Source: Gemmatimonadota bacterium (GTDB lineage: Bacteria; Gemmatimonadota; Gemmatimonadetes; Longimicrobiales; Gaopeijiaceae). Taken from it: a stretch of 64,000 nt of DNA. The position numbers were made by a program, and so were the translations under genes. Positions 18,325 through 28,406 of the stretch are shown one piece after another. How positions within the stretch are numbered: the first letter of the stretch is position 1; each line of letters starts with the position of its first letter. The notes below the pieces were generated by a model. That model was given only the letters and a program-made list of their open reading frames with translations, made no database searches and was not told the origin of the DNA. The stretch spans positions 118,328 to 182,327 of the forward strand of contig SLCK01000023.1 in NCBI GenBank assembly GCA_007125845.1. Reading direction: 5' to 3'.

Positions 18325-18353
18325 ATAGTAACCCGCGCCGGGAGGGCGGTCAA
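18325..18353 (-). promoter_or_regulatory. Promoter of rho, followed by a ~200-nt leader
   Basis: On the minus strand TTGACC (18353-18348) and TACTAT (18330-18325) are 17 bp apart, each five of six to the vegetative consensus. The start would be near 18318, leaving a leader of about 200 nt before GTG 18119. Rho autoregulation through its leader is known in E. coli. The 361-bp gap 18120-18480 holds this leader and, on the other strand, an isolated TTGACA at 18413-18418 with no good -10. Confidence 0.55.
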
Positions 18354-18480
18354 GGCCCTTGGGCCGTGGTTCCGGGCAGCCGCTGGAGACCCCTTGGAAT
18401 CCCTGCTCGGTATTGACAGACTGGGAGTCGGGCCGGGAGTTTTGTTCTCGTGGGCGGGCGGCTCCGGCTCGGGAGGATGC

Positions 18481-18849
18481 GTGGCGAGGCACAATCGGGA
18501 AGGGGTCGGATCGGACCAGCACGGCTTCGAGTACAAGGTCAGCTATCAGCCGGACTGGCTCCGCCATGTGAAGGTGACCCGTCGCCTCCCGTCGGGCCGA
18601 CAGTCGACGATGACACTGTTCCGAAATCCCGTGGAGTTTCGGCGGCGTCCTCCCGGCGAGAGGGTGCGCACTCGCATTACCTGTCCGGACCAGGAGGTCG
18701 ACCTTGAGATCACCGTTCGTGGAGATCAGGCCGGGGTAACCCGTTGCAGCGTGACCTGCCGCGTCCCCGCCCGGGAGGGCGGGGGCAGCGACGAGGTCAC
18801 CTTCACCCTGGAAAACGATCTCCCCGTGTCGCCCGAGTCCCCGCGCTGA
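18481..18849 (+). CDS. Hypothetical protein, 122 aa
   Basis: Not recognised. GTG 18481 has GGAGG four bases upstream; an in-frame ATG at 18394 is further up but has no binding site. The protein is beta-rich and basic (KVSYQPDWLRHVKVTRRLPS) with three cysteines (ITCPD, RCSVTC). No signal peptide. Possibly the first gene of a unit with mlaE, 130 bp downstream, but the gap argues for a separate promoter. Confidence 0.5.
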   Translation: MARHNREGVGSDQHGFEYKVSYQPDWLRHVKVTRRLPSGRQSTMTLFRNPVEFRRRPPGERVRTRITCPDQEVDLEITVRGDQAGVTRCSVTCRVPAREGGGSDEVTFTLENDLPVSPESPR

Positions 18850-18977
18850 GGATCCCCTTCCGGCTCGGGCATGCGCGACCCGTAGCCAGCGAGTCCCACC
18901 TTGGATTATTCTTCTTCGCTCGGTAGCTCTCTCCCCTTCCAGTGCTATTCGGAAGCAGTCCCCGCCCCAGGGCCTCG

Positions 18978-19760
18978 ATGACGCAACGACTGCTCGCACC
19001 TTTCACCGCAATCGGTCGTGGAGCGGTCACCGTGGCCGCGGGAGTCGGACGTTGGGGCGGATTGACGGCCGAGACGGTCCGCTCGGTCAAGCATGTCGAC
19101 GTCTGGAGCCGGCTCCTCCTCCAGCAGATGGCGAAGATCGGTCTGGACTCGGTCCCGATCGCGGTCTTTATCGCGGTCTTTACCGGGATCGTCCTCTCGC
19201 TGCAGGCTTCCTACACCTTCACCGGGGCGGTGCCGCTCTACTTCGTGGGCGTGCTGGTGGGGAAGACCATGATGCTGGAGCTCGGTCCGGTCCTGACCGG
19301 TCTCGCGCTTTCGGGCAGGGTGGGCGCGAACATCGCCGCCGAGCTGGGCACCATGCGGGTCACGGAGCAGATCGATGCCCTGGAGACGATGGCCTATCCT
19401 CCGGTGGCGTATCTGGTACTTCCTCGCGTGCTCGCGGGAATCATCATGTTTCCCGTGGTCACGGCCCTCGCGATCGCGGTCGGAATCGGTTCGGGCTGGA
19501 TCACCGCCCTCCAGCTCCTGGACATGAGCACACCCGAGTTCGTACGAGGTCTCACGCTCTTCTTCGAACCCTTCGACGTGACCTTCGCCTTCATCAAGGC
19601 GACGAGCTTCGGATTCGTCGTCACCACGATCGGATGCCTGTTCGGGTTCCACACCCGGGGAGGAGCCGAAGGCGTCGGGAAGAGCACCACCCAGGCCGTC
19701 GTGGTGAGCTCGATGGCGATCCTCGTCCTCGACGCCTTCTGGGCGGTGACCCTCCTGTGA
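18978..19760 (+). CDS. mlaE: MlaE-family ABC transporter permease
   Basis: Integral membrane permease of the Mla phospholipid-transport system, which keeps outer-membrane lipid asymmetry in diderms. 260 residues, five to six hydrophobic segments, and the family signature ELGPVLTGLALSGRVGANIAAEL, given here in overlapping parts (ELGPVLTGLALSGRV, GANIAAELGTMRVTEQIDAL). I start at ATG 18978; a GTG at 18942 is possible. It is followed by the ATPase and MCE genes, a three-gene mlaEFD-like unit without MlaB or MlaC. Confidence 0.9.
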   Translation: MTQRLLAPFTAIGRGAVTVAAGVGRWGGLTAETVRSVKHVDVWSRLLLQQMAKIGLDSVPIAVFIAVFTGIVLSLQASYTFTGAVPLYFVGVLVGKTMMLELGPVLTGLALSGRVGANIAAELGTMRVTEQIDALETMAYPPVAYLVLPRVLAGIIMFPVVTALAIAVGIGSGWITALQLLDMSTPEFVRGLTLFFEPFDVTFAFIKATSFGFVVTTIGCLFGFHTRGGAEGVGKSTTQAVVVSSMAILVLDAFWAVTLL

Positions 19761-19791
19761 GCGGACCCGGGAAGCAGGGAGGAGAAGGTCG

Positions 19792-20541
19792 GTGAGCATC
19801 CGCCTGGAAGGAGTGTACAAGGCCTTCGGGGAGGTGCGGGTCCTCGAGGGGTTCTCTCTCGAGGTGGAGGAGGGCGAGACGCTGGTCGTCCTCGGCCGGT
19901 CAGGCTCCGGGAAATCGGTGATGCTGAAGCACATCGTGGGGCTCCTGATCCCGGATCGGGGAGGGGTCTGGGTGGATGGGAGACACGTGTCAGAGCTGTC
20001 GACGGAGGAGCTCTACCTCCTGCGCAGGGAGGTCGGGTACGTCTTCCAGTTCGCGGCCCTCTTCGACTCGATGAGCGTGTCCGAGAACGTCGGCATGGGT
20101 CTGCAGCGCCTGGAGCGTGTTTCTCGCGGTGAGATCCGGGATCGAGTGGAGGAATGCCTGGAGCTGGTCGGCCTCGAGGGGTTCGGCGACCGGCTTCCCG
20201 CGGAGCTCTCGGGAGGACAGAAGAAGCGGGCAGGGATCGCACGGGCGATCGCGACCCGGCCCAAGTACCTGCTGTACGACGAACCCACCACGGGGTTGGA
20301 TCCGATCACGAAGGCGGTGATCGATCGGTTGATCCTGCGCATGAGCCGGGAGCTCGGGGTGACAGGGGTGGTGATCACCCACGACATGGAAAGCGCCTAC
20401 AAGGTGGCCGACCGCATCGCAATGCTTCACATGGGCCAGCGCCGATTCCTCGGGACGCCGGAGGAGATACGCGCGACCGAGGACCCGGTGGTCAAGGGAT
20501 TCATAGAAGGGAGACCCGAGCTTCTGGAGAACGCTTCGTGA
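19792..20541 (+). CDS. mlaF: MlaF-type ABC transporter ATPase
   Basis: Cytoplasmic ATPase of the lipid transporter, 249 residues. Walker A GRSGSGKSVMLKH, signature LSGGQKKRAGIARA, Walker B YLLYDEPTTGLDP, switch histidine in VVITHDME. GTG 19792 has GGAGAAGG upstream. FQFAALFDSMSVSENV in the Q-loop region is typical for Mla ATPases. The stop overlaps the next gene (GTGA). Confidence 0.92.
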   Translation: MSIRLEGVYKAFGEVRVLEGFSLEVEEGETLVVLGRSGSGKSVMLKHIVGLLIPDRGGVWVDGRHVSELSTEELYLLRREVGYVFQFAALFDSMSVSENVGMGLQRLERVSRGEIRDRVEECLELVGLEGFGDRLPAELSGGQKKRAGIARAIATRPKYLLYDEPTTGLDPITKAVIDRLILRMSRELGVTGVVITHDMESAYKVADRIAMLHMGQRRFLGTPEEIRATEDPVVKGFIEGRPELLENAS

Positions 20542-21527
20542 ACAGAACCAGAGAAGCCCTGGTCGGTCTCGTGATCGTGGTGGCCGTTCTGGTGACCACG
20601 TTCGGCGTGCTCTGGCTGCAGGGCGTCACGTGGGGAGAACCCCAGGTCGAGATGGAGGCCGTCTTCGACGAGGTCGGACTCGTTCGCGCCGGGAACGCCG
20701 TGAAGCTGCGGGGCGTGCAGGTGGGAAGAGTCCGTGAGATTGCGGTGGATCCCGGAGGGGAACTCGTGCGGGTGACCTTCCGAATCGGAGAGGGGCTGAC
20801 CCTCCCGGAGGATGCGGTCATGGTGCTCTCCCCGGAGAGTCTCTTTGGAGACTGGCAGGCGGAGATCCATCCCAGGACGCGATTTCCGCGAGTCACCTTT
20901 CCCGAACCCCAGGAGGCCGATGTCCTGCCCGGCCACGCTCTCCCCGACATCTCGCAGTTGACGGCGGCCGCGGACGACATCTCGGAGTCGATGCTCGTGC
21001 TGACCGAGCGGATCGGAATCGCCTTTTCCGAGGAGACGGCTCAGAACATCGCCTCGCTCATCGACAACATCGAGGGCGTCACGACGCAGCTCTCCACCCT
21101 CGTCGAGCAACAGGCCGCCTCCTTCGCGGAGGTCACCGACGACGTGCGCCAGGCCACGCAGGGGATCGGCTCCGCCGCGGATCAGGCCCGGCAGACGCTG
21201 GAGAGGGTGGACGAAATCATCGCGCGCGATGAAGTCGAGTCCGCTCTGCAGGACCTCTCCGCGATCGCTGCGAACATGCGGGGGGTGTCGGCCGAGCTGG
21301 AGGGCACCAACCGGGAGGTGAGGGAGATGGCCGAGCAGGTGGAGGCCACTTTCGCCAAGGTGCAGGGGATGCTGGAGACCGTCGAGTCGGGCGAGGGCTC
21401 GCTCGGACGCCTCTTCCACGATCCGGTGATGGCCGAGGAGCTGGAAGGCGCGGTCAGCGAGCTCCAGCTCCTCCTCGAGGATATCCGCGAGAACCCGAGG
21501 CGCTACGTTCGTCTTTCGATCTTCTGA
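20538..21527 (+). CDS. mlaD: MCE-family lipid-binding protein MlaD
   Basis: 329 residues: a short cytoplasmic start, one membrane anchor (about residues 8-26, ALVGLVIVVAVLVTTFGVL), then the MCE domain (VFDEVGLVRAGNAVKLRGVQVGRV) and a long helical region (about 150-290) that probably forms a coiled coil or tube across the periplasm. That is longer than E. coli MlaD (183) and more like MCE proteins with extended needles. The GTG start overlaps the mlaF stop. Confidence 0.88.
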   Translation: MNRTREALVGLVIVVAVLVTTFGVLWLQGVTWGEPQVEMEAVFDEVGLVRAGNAVKLRGVQVGRVREIAVDPGGELVRVTFRIGEGLTLPEDAVMVLSPESLFGDWQAEIHPRTRFPRVTFPEPQEADVLPGHALPDISQLTAAADDISESMLVLTERIGIAFSEETAQNIASLIDNIEGVTTQLSTLVEQQAASFAEVTDDVRQATQGIGSAADQARQTLERVDEIIARDEVESALQDLSAIAANMRGVSAELEGTNREVREMAEQVEATFAKVQGMLETVESGEGSLGRLFHDPVMAEELEGAVSELQLLLEDIRENPRRYVRLSIF

Positions 21528-21571
21528 TCCTCATACGCCTCCCGAACCACGGGGAGGAGCCGAGCACGCGA

Positions 21572-22087
21572 GTGAACGACCCTCACCCCTTGTCACCCGG
21601 ACCGGGATCCTCCTCTCCGAGACCGTCGTCCGTGACCCGTACTGAGCGCAGCGCCGGCGGTGTCGTCGTCCGCGTCACGGAGGACGGCCCGAGGGTGCTC
21701 CTGATTCGGGATCCGTACCGCAAGTGGGGTCTTCCGAAGGGCCATCTCGAGCCGGGAGAGAGCTCGGAAGAGGCTGCGCTCCGCGAAGTGCGAGAGGAAA
21801 CCGGGTTGGACGGTCTGCGACTCGGCCCGGATCTTGGGGAGATCGACTGGGTCTTCCGCAAGGACGGATACGCGATCCGCAAGTTCTGCCGGTTCTACCT
21901 CATGGGTTCTGCCACCGGATCACCTCGGCCGGAGATCACTGAAGGAATCACGGAGTGCCGGTGGCTCAATCCTGCCGAGGCGACCCGCACCGTCGCCTAC
22001 GACAACGCCCGCGAGATCGTCCGGCGCGCGATTGCGCTTCTCGCCGAGCACGGCTCGGAAGAGGGTGCGCTCTGGCAAGAGGATTGA
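21572..22087 (+). CDS. Nudix hydrolase
   Basis: 171 residues. The Nudix box is complete, with GHLEPGES continuing to REVREETGLD (G-x5-E-x7-REUXEEXGU). The first 25 residues are Pro/Ser-rich. RDPYRKWGLPKG before the box resembles Ap4A/NUDT2-like hydrolases, but the substrate cannot be fixed. GTG start. Confidence 0.85.
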   Translation: MNDPHPLSPGPGSSSPRPSSVTRTERSAGGVVVRVTEDGPRVLLIRDPYRKWGLPKGHLEPGESSEEAALREVREETGLDGLRLGPDLGEIDWVFRKDGYAIRKFCRFYLMGSATGSPRPEITEGITECRWLNPAEATRTVAYDNAREIVRRAIALLAEHGSEEGALWQED

Positions 22088-22193
22088 CGGGAGGGTCGGG
22101 TGTGGGGGGGAAGGAGGGGTTCTTCCCGCAGTGCCTGCCGTGTATCCTACGATGGGATCGCATTCGGATTGCGCACACACTGCTGAACGAGCC

Positions 22194-23201
22194 ATGAACG
22201 ACGTTCGCGACATCACCATCATCGGGGGAGGACCGACGGGGCTGTTCGGCGCCTTCTACGCAGGAATGCGTGGGGTGTCGATCCGGATCGTGGATTCCCT
22301 GCCGGAGCTCGGGGGGCAGCTCATGGCCCTCTATCCCGAGAAGTACATCTTCGACGTGGGAGGATTCCCCAAGGTGCTGGCGAAGGATCTCTCCCGGTCG
22401 CTCATCGAGCAGGCGCTTCAGTTCGATCCGGAGGTGGTGCTCGACGAGGAGATCACCCACATCGAGCGGGTGGGCGACGATGCTCTCCGCCTGGTGGCGA
22501 AGGATCGCAGCTATCTGACCAGAACCCTGGTCGTCGCTGGCGGAAAGGGTGCCTTCGAGCCCAGGAAGCTGGAGGTCCCGGGCTACGACGATCTCCTCGG
22601 CCTCGGGGTGCACTACGCGGTGAAGGATCCGGAGGCATACCGTGGTCGGAAGGTGCTCCTCGTGGGAGGAGGGGACTCCGCGCTGGACTGGGCTCTGGCC
22701 CTGAAGGAGAAGGCAGCCCACCTCGTTCTGGTGCATCGTCGGGACCGGTTCAGGGCGCACGAGACGTCGGTGGAGCGGCTCCTGCAGGCGGAGCGTGACG
22801 GGGAGCTCGAGCTCCGGCTCTTCCACGAAGTCGAGGAGATCCGGGGGAACGGTCAGGTGGAGTCCGCAGTCGTTTTCGACAACCGCACCGAAGACCGGAG
22901 TACGCTGGAGGTGGACGCCGTTCTCACCTTCCTCGGTTTCAAGCCGGATCTCGGGCCCATCCAGGGCTGGGGCCTGGAGCTCCGGAGGAATCGCATCCTC
23001 GTGAACTCGCGGATGGAGACGAACCTGTCTCGCATCTACGCCGCGGGCGACATCGTGGACTACGAAGGCAAGCTCGACCTGATCGCCTCCGGTTTCTCCG
23101 AGGCGGCGATCGCGGTCAACAACGCCGTCCATCTTGTAGATCCGACGGCGCGGGTCAATCCGGGCCATTCCACGAACATGAAGGTCTTCCAGGACAAGTG
23201 A
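22194..23201 (+). CDS. Ferredoxin-NADP+ reductase, thioredoxin reductase-like type
   Basis: 335 residues, FAD loop [16 protein letters not shown] and NADPH loop [14 protein letters not shown]. It looks like thioredoxin reductase in fold, but no CxxC redox pair is present between the two domains; together with [24 protein letters not shown] this is characteristic of YumC-type ferredoxin/flavodoxin reductases. ATG 22194 starts the conserved sequence. The next gene is thioredoxin reductase itself, about 90 bp on. Confidence 0.88.
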   Translation: MNDVRDITIIGGGPTGLFGAFYAGMRGVSIRIVDSLPELGGQLMALYPEKYIFDVGGFPKVLAKDLSRSLIEQALQFDPEVVLDEEITHIERVGDDALRLVAKDRSYLTRTLVVAGGKGAFEPRKLEVPGYDDLLGLGVHYAVKDPEAYRGRKVLLVGGGDSALDWALALKEKAAHLVLVHRRDRFRAHETSVERLLQAERDGELELRLFHEVEEIRGNGQVESAVVFDNRTEDRSTLEVDAVLTFLGFKPDLGPIQGWGLELRRNRILVNSRMETNLSRIYAAGDIVDYEGKLDLIASGFSEAAIAVNNAVHLVDPTARVNPGHSTNMKVFQDK

Positions 23202-23289
23202 TCGGAGGGGAATGGGCCTCCGGCTCCATCGGTTCGCCGGTGCCTGGAGGAGCCCGACTGTCCGCAGAAAAATGAGGAGTTACACCGGT

Positions 23290-24324
23290 ATGTCTGAAGA
23301 TTCCATCGAGAACGTCATCATCATCGGCTCTGGGCCCGCAGCCTGGACCGCGGCCATCTATGCCGCCAGAGCTCGACTGGATCCCCTCGTCTTTGAGGGG
23401 GCGCCCTCGCGGGAGATGATTCCCGGCGGACAGCTCATGTTCACCACGGAGGTCGAGAACTACCCCGGGTTCAAGGACGGAGTGGACGGACAGACTCTGA
23501 TGATGGAGATGAAGGAGCAGGCGCTTCGATTCGACACTCGCGTGGTCACGGACGACATCGTGGACGTCGACACGAATCGGCGTCCCTTCGTCCTGCGCTC
23601 CGAGGGAGGCGAGGAGCTTCGGTCCCATACCGTTATCATCGCGACCGGAGCCCGCGCGAACTGGCTGGGCCTCGAGAACGAGGAACGCCTCGCCCAGGCG
23701 GGAGGAGGGGTCTCGGCCTGCGCGGTCTGCGACGGCGCATTGCCGGCATTCCGTGACCAGGTGCTCGCGGTCGTGGGCGGCGGAGACAGCGCGATGGAGG
23801 AGGCGACGTATCTCACCAAGTTTGCACGTGAGGTGGTGATCATCCATCGCCGAGATGCCTTCCGCGCCTCGCCGATCATGGCCGAGCGGGCCCTGGAGAA
23901 CGAGAAGGTCCGGGTGGAGTGGAATACGATCGTCACCGAAGTCCTCGGGGACGACTTCATTACCGGGGTCAGGATGCAGGATGTGAACACCGGCGAAGAG
24001 AGTATCCTGGAGGTCGGGGGGCTCTTCGTGGCCATAGGTCACACCCCGAACACCGGGTTTCTGGGGGAGCGCATCGAGATGGACGAGGAAGGATATCTTC
24101 TCACCCGGCAGCCCTGGCGGACCGAGACCAGCGTCCCGGGGGTCTTCGCAGCGGGTGACGTCATGGATTCCTACTTTCGGCAGGCCGTGACGGCGGCGGG
24201 AACCGGGTGCATGGCCGCGATAGAGGCGGAGCGCTGGCTGGCCCACGGAGTTGGTAACGACGTGGATACGGAGGCTCCGGTCGCGGACTCCCGGGTGGCG
24301 GAATCGGCTGCGGACCCTCGCTGA
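23290..24324 (+). CDS. trxB: Thioredoxin reductase
   Basis: 344 residues. FAD loop [24 protein letters not shown] loop [15 protein letters not shown] and the redox pair Cys144-Ala-Val-Cys147 in SACAVCDG (usually CATCDG). ATG 23290 is used because GAGGAG precedes it; ATG 23272 is possible. About 30 residues after VFAAGDV...[10 protein letters not shown] form a variable acidic tail. Reduces thioredoxin with NADPH. Confidence 0.93.
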   Translation: MSEDSIENVIIIGSGPAAWTAAIYAARARLDPLVFEGAPSREMIPGGQLMFTTEVENYPGFKDGVDGQTLMMEMKEQALRFDTRVVTDDIVDVDTNRRPFVLRSEGGEELRSHTVIIATGARANWLGLENEERLAQAGGGVSACAVCDGALPAFRDQVLAVVGGGDSAMEEATYLTKFAREVVIIHRRDAFRASPIMAERALENEKVRVEWNTIVTEVLGDDFITGVRMQDVNTGEESILEVGGLFVAIGHTPNTGFLGERIEMDEEGYLLTRQPWRTETSVPGVFAAGDVMDSYFRQAVTAAGTGCMAAIEAERWLAHGVGNDVDTEAPVADSRVAESAADPR

Positions 24325-24355
24325 CCCCGAAGTGAGCGTCCCGATCGCCTGAGGC

Positions 24356-25078
24356 TCACCCTCCGAGGAGGCGGCCTCCGTCTACGACGATCACCTCACC
24401 GGTGATGAACGGCGATCGCTCCAGGAAGAGCACGGTCTGGACCACGTCCTCGGGGGATCCCAGCGTTCCGAGCGCCGCGCTCTCCTTGGAGCGCTGGCGG
24501 GCGTCCTCGTCGTAATCTTCCGGCAGCAGGACTGCGCCGGGGGCAATCGCGTTCACCCGCACATGCGGGGCCAGGGCGCGTGCCATCACGCGGGTCAGGT
24601 GGAGGAGGCCCGCTTTCGAGACGGAGTGGTGCGGGTGCTCGACCCAGGGCTGCAGTGCCGACAGGTCGACCAGGTTGATGACCCGTCCCCGGGCCGCCGT
24701 GAGGAGATCGGCGGTCGCTTTCACCATCAGGAAGGGGCCCTTCAGGTTCACTCCCATCACGCGATCCCACTCGCCCTCTTCCACCTCGAGGAGTGGAGTT
24801 CGGGGAAAGAGGGAAGCGTTGTTGACGAGGAGGTCAAGGCGTCCGTAGGTGCGGCGCACCTCGTCCGCGACCTTGAGGACGTCGTCCGCCGAGGATACGT
24901 CTCCGGGCACGATGACGGAGTTGCGCCCGAGCTCGGAGACGCGGCTCGATACGCTCCGAGCCTCGGACTCGGAGGTATGGTAGTTGATCACGACATCGTA
25001 CCCGGCCTCGGCGAGGCCGAGAGTGATGGCGCGTCCGACCCGGACGGCTCCCCCGGTGATGAGCGCGACTCTGGACAT
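24356..25078 (-). CDS. SDR oxidoreductase, pteridine reductase (FolM)-like, catalytic Tyr replaced by His
   Basis: 240 residues. N-terminal ITGGAVRVGRAI, NNAS (87-89 region) and C-terminal FITGEVIVVDGGRLLGG are SDR hallmarks; the GGA-x-R-x-G form and the VINLVDLSALQPW segment resemble pteridine/dihydromonapterin reductases. At the active site the Y-x3-K motif reads His151-Ser-Val-Ser-Lys155, so the catalytic tyrosine is missing. It may be inactive, work differently, or act in a complex. ATG 25078 begins the conserved sequence. Pterin genes lie 3.6 kb away. Confidence 0.72.
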   Translation of the reverse strand: MSRVALITGGAVRVGRAITLGLAEAGYDVVINYHTSESEARSVSSRVSELGRNSVIVPGDVSSADDVLKVADEVRRTYGRLDLLVNNASLFPRTPLLEVEEGEWDRVMGVNLKGPFLMVKATADLLTAARGRVINLVDLSALQPWVEHPHHSVSKAGLLHLTRVMARALAPHVRVNAIAPGAVLLPEDYDEDARQRSKESAALGTLGSPEDVVQTVLFLERSPFITGEVIVVDGGRLLGG

Positions 25079-25170
25079 TCGCGGGCTTTCCTTCCTCATT
25101 GGAGGGTGCATCGCTTGGCGCCAGGCCGATCGTAAGCTCACGGACCGTCGAAGTACAGGGGCCGCCCGCG

Positions 25171-25238
25171 GCTCGTGTGGTGAGTCAGAGATGCACCGGG
25201 TCACGAATGCCGGCGCATCTCTGACTCACCACACGAGC
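25171..25238. repeat. Perfect 24-bp inverted repeat (cruciform/hairpin)
   Basis: Bases 25171-25194 (starting GCTCGTGTGG and ending AGAGATGC) are the exact reverse complement of 25215-25238, with a 20-base loop between. It lies between two divergent SDR genes, 93 bp from one start and 42 bp from the other. There is no T-tract, so it is not a standard terminator. It could be an operator, a structured leader of the 25281 gene or the remains of a short mobile element. Confidence 0.9.
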
Positions 25239-25280
25239 GACGCGCGAGCGGACGAATCGCATCCATGAAAGGAGGAACGC

Positions 25281-26006
25281 GTGTCCGAAGGCGAGCGAAG
25301 GGTTTCGGTGATCACGGGGAGCACGAAGGGGATTGGAAAGGCGGTGGCGGAAGCCCTCTTGCGGGAGGGGGACGCGGTCGTCGTCTCTAGCCGCACTCCG
25401 GCCGACGTCGAACGCGTGGCGGCGGAATTGAGCGACGAGGGATCGGGACGCGTCCACGGGATCGTTTGTGACGTGCAGGACCCCAGCCAGTGCCAGAGGC
25501 TCATCGACGAGACGGTCGAAGTGTTCGGCGGGCTCGATCTGCTCGTCAACAATGCCGGCCTGGGCCGGTTCGCCCGGATCCACGAGATGGATCCCGAGGA
25601 CTGGAAGCGGCAGATTCAAACGAACCTGGACGGCGTCTTCCACTGCTCGAGAGCGGCGGTGCCCCACCTCATCGAGAGAGGAGGCGGCTGGATCCTCAAC
25701 ATCGGATCGCTGGCCAGCCGAAATAGCTTTTCCGGCGGTGTGGCTTACAACGCCACGAAATTCGGCCTGCTCGGAATGACGGAGGCCATGATGCTCGACC
25801 TGAGGCACGAGGGCGTGCGCGTGTCCTGCATCATGCCCGGAAGCGTCAACACGCATTTCTTCGAGGGCGGTCCCCATCCCGAGGACGAGTGGAAGCTCAC
25901 GGCCGAGGATATCGCACGCGTCGTCCTCGACCTCCTTGCTTTTCCCGAGCGAGCGCTTCCGAGTCGCGTCGAGATCCGTCCCAGCCGTCCACCGCAGGAG
26001 AGTTGA
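25281..26006 (+). CDS. SDR-family oxidoreductase
   Basis: 241 residues. VITGSTKGIGKAVAEAL, LVNNAG and the active-site YNATK with the upstream serine (ILNIGSLASRNSF) are all intact, so this is an active classical SDR, probably a 3-ketoacyl or alcohol dehydrogenase. The GTG start has an excellent AAAGGAGG five bases upstream. It is transcribed away from the 24-bp inverted repeat. Substrate unknown. Confidence 0.82.
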   Translation: MSEGERRVSVITGSTKGIGKAVAEALLREGDAVVVSSRTPADVERVAAELSDEGSGRVHGIVCDVQDPSQCQRLIDETVEVFGGLDLLVNNAGLGRFARIHEMDPEDWKRQIQTNLDGVFHCSRAAVPHLIERGGGWILNIGSLASRNSFSGGVAYNATKFGLLGMTEAMMLDLRHEGVRVSCIMPGSVNTHFFEGGPHPEDEWKLTAEDIARVVLDLLAFPERALPSRVEIRPSRPPQES

Positions 26007-26083
26007 CGCGGTCGGGAGGTGGAAGTCAGCGCTCGGGTGCGAGGCGCGGAGAGTGAACCCCGGAAACACGGAGGCGGAGTCAG

Positions 26084-27490
26084 ATGGCTGAGGACTTTCG
26101 AAGCGAGCGAGATTCCCTCGGAGAGGTGAATGTTCCGGCGCGGGCGCTGTACGGAGCCCAGACGCAGCGGGCCGTGGAGAACTTCCCGATCAGCGGTCAG
26201 CGGTTCGGGAGGCGAATGGTTCAGGCCCTCGGCCTCGTGAAATGGTCTGCGGCGGAGGCCAACCGGGCGCTCGGGACGCTGGGGGAGAAGGAAGCCGGCG
26301 CCATCGCTCGGGCGGCACGCGAGGTGGCCGAAGGGAGGTGGGACGGGGAGTTCGTGGTCGACGTCTACCAGACCGGTTCGGGCACATCGTCGAACATGAA
26401 CGCGAACGAGGTCATCGCCAGCCTGGCGAATCGGTACCTGGACGGCTCGGAGACCGAGGTCCACGCGAACGACCACGTGAACTTCGGTCAGTCCTCCAAC
26501 GATGTGATCCCCTCGGCAATCCACGTGGCTGCCCGCCTGATCCTCGAGAGGGACCTGCTCCCGGCGTTGGAAGAGCTCGCCGGGGTGCTGCGGGAGAAGG
26601 CCGCGGAGTTCGACCACGTGGTGAAGTCGGGCCGTACGCACTTGATGGATGCCACGCCCGTTCGGTTGGGCCAGGAGTTCGGAGGCTACGCGAGCCAGGT
26701 CGAGCGGGGAATTGACCGCGTGCGCCAGGCATCCGAGGAGTTGGCCGAGCTCGCGCTCGGCGGTACGGCTACGGGAACCGGCATCAACACCCATCCCGAA
26801 TTCGCCGCGAAGGCGATCGGCCGGCTCTCCGAAGTGACCGGGCTCTCCTTCAGAGAAGCGGAGGATCACTTCGAGGCGCAGGGGGCGCGCGACGCACTCG
26901 TCCAGGCGCACGGGGCGCTGAATACGGTGGCCGTCAGCCTGATGAAGATCGCCGACGACGTCCGTTGGCTCGCATCAGGGCCCACGTCCGGCCTCTCGGA
27001 AATCCTGCTCCCCGCCGTCCAGCCCGGGAGCTCGATCATGCCCGGCAAGGTCAATCCCGTGCTCTCGGAGGCCCTCATGATGGTTGCGGCTCGGGTGGCG
27101 GGAAACCACGTCACGATGACGGTAGCGGGTGGAAGGGGAAATCTGGAGCTCAACGTGATGATGCCGGTGATGGCTCAGGCATTCTTCGAATCCGCGAACC
27201 TGCTCGCCAACGGATCGCGCGCCTTCAACGACAGGTGCGTTCGTGGAATTCGGGCCAATGAGGACCGGGCCAGGGAACTCCTCGAGCTGAACCCATCGAT
27301 CGCGACGGCGCTGAACCTCTACGTGGGCTACGACCGGGCATCAGAGATCGCGAAGAAGGCTGCGGCCGAAGGCCGCTCAGTGCGGGACGTGGTCCTTGAG
27401 ATGGAAATCCTCGACCCGAAGGAGCTCGACGAAGCGCTGGAGGTCAGGGACATGACCGAGCCGGGCTTCCCGGGCAAGGCCAAAAGGTGA
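26084..27490 (+). CDS. fumC: Fumarate hydratase class II
   Basis: Iron-independent fumarase, TCA cycle, 468 residues. Motifs: [25 protein letters not shown] and the lyase signature [12 protein letters not shown], all as in FumC. GGAG lies four bases upstream of the ATG. Its last bases overlap the nfo start (GTGA). Confidence 0.95.
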   Translation: MAEDFRSERDSLGEVNVPARALYGAQTQRAVENFPISGQRFGRRMVQALGLVKWSAAEANRALGTLGEKEAGAIARAAREVAEGRWDGEFVVDVYQTGSGTSSNMNANEVIASLANRYLDGSETEVHANDHVNFGQSSNDVIPSAIHVAARLILERDLLPALEELAGVLREKAAEFDHVVKSGRTHLMDATPVRLGQEFGGYASQVERGIDRVRQASEELAELALGGTATGTGINTHPEFAAKAIGRLSEVTGLSFREAEDHFEAQGARDALVQAHGALNTVAVSLMKIADDVRWLASGPTSGLSEILLPAVQPGSSIMPGKVNPVLSEALMMVAARVAGNHVTMTVAGGRGNLELNVMMPVMAQAFFESANLLANGSRAFNDRCVRGIRANEDRARELLELNPSIATALNLYVGYDRASEIAKKAAAEGRSVRDVVLEMEILDPKELDEALEVRDMTEPGFPGKAKR

Positions 27491-28380
27491 CGGCCGACGA
27501 GTCGGTGGAGGACGAGCTCGGAGCTCACGTCTCCGTGGCGGGCGGGGTTGAGCTAGCTCCGGAGCGAGCCCGCGAGATCGGATCCTCGAACCTGCAGCTC
27601 TTCACAAAGCAACCGAATCGCTGGGCCGAGCCCGAGATCGCATCCGACCGCGCAGACCGGTTCCGGGTCGCCCGGGACCAGCGGGGGATCCGGGTGGCGG
27701 GGTCCCACGATTCGTACCTCATCAATCTGGCCAGTCCCCGAGATGAGCTCTGGCGCCGGAGCCTGGACTCGTTCCGGCGGGAGCTCGAGCGCTGCACGAT
27801 CCTCGGTCTCGACTTCCTCGTCACGCATCCCGGAAACGCGACCGACGGAGACATGGAGGGGGGATGCAGCCGGAACGCCGAGGCACTGACCACTGCCCTC
27901 GAGGAGGTCGAGGGCCGGACTCGAGTGCTGCTCGAAATCACTGCGGGGTCCGGGAGCTCGGTGGGCGGTAGCTTCGAGGCCCTGGCCGGCATCCTCGAGG
28001 GCACTCCGAGCGAGTGCCGTGCGAGGATCGGGATCTGCTTCGACACCTGCCACGCTTACTCGGCTGGCTACGACCTGGTGGACGACTACGAAGGTGTATG
28101 GGCGGAATTCGACGATGTCCTGGGCCTCGAGCGCCTCGAGCTCTTCCACCTCAACGACTCCAAACACCCGAAGGGGTCGAGGAAGGACCGCCACGAACAC
28201 ATCGGCGAGGGAACGCTGGGCGACGGGCCCTTTCGGCGCGTCATGACCGACGAGCGATTCCTCGGGATCCCCAAGCTCCTGGAGACCCCGAAGGGCGATG
28301 ACCTGGTCACGATGGATCGAAGGAATCTGGCGCGGTTACGCGGATATCGAACGGGCATGGACGGGAGCGGGGCCGGCTGA
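27487..28380 (+). CDS. nfo: Deoxyribonuclease IV (endonuclease IV)
   Basis: Zinc-dependent AP endonuclease of base excision repair, 297 residues. The family blocks are present: [45 protein letters not shown] and [19 protein letters not shown], which hold the three-zinc ligands. The GTG start overlaps the fumC stop; the two are coupled. Confidence 0.94.
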   Translation: MTADESVEDELGAHVSVAGGVELAPERAREIGSSNLQLFTKQPNRWAEPEIASDRADRFRVARDQRGIRVAGSHDSYLINLASPRDELWRRSLDSFRRELERCTILGLDFLVTHPGNATDGDMEGGCSRNAEALTTALEEVEGRTRVLLEITAGSGSSVGGSFEALAGILEGTPSECRARIGICFDTCHAYSAGYDLVDDYEGVWAEFDDVLGLERLELFHLNDSKHPKGSRKDRHEHIGEGTLGDGPFRRVMTDERFLGIPKLLETPKGDDLVTMDRRNLARLRGYRTGMDGSGAG

Positions 28381-28406
28381 CCCTTACGCGTGAGCGGGGT
28401 CCGGCA

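Noticed and set aside
18413..18418. TTGACA upstream of the gene at 18481
   Set aside because: Perfect -35 hexamer, but no acceptable -10 at 15-19 bp spacing.
24332..24359. Six-base GTGAGC/GCTCAC stem between trxB and the convergent SDR gene
   Set aside because: Short stem, long loop, no T-tract; too weak for a terminator.
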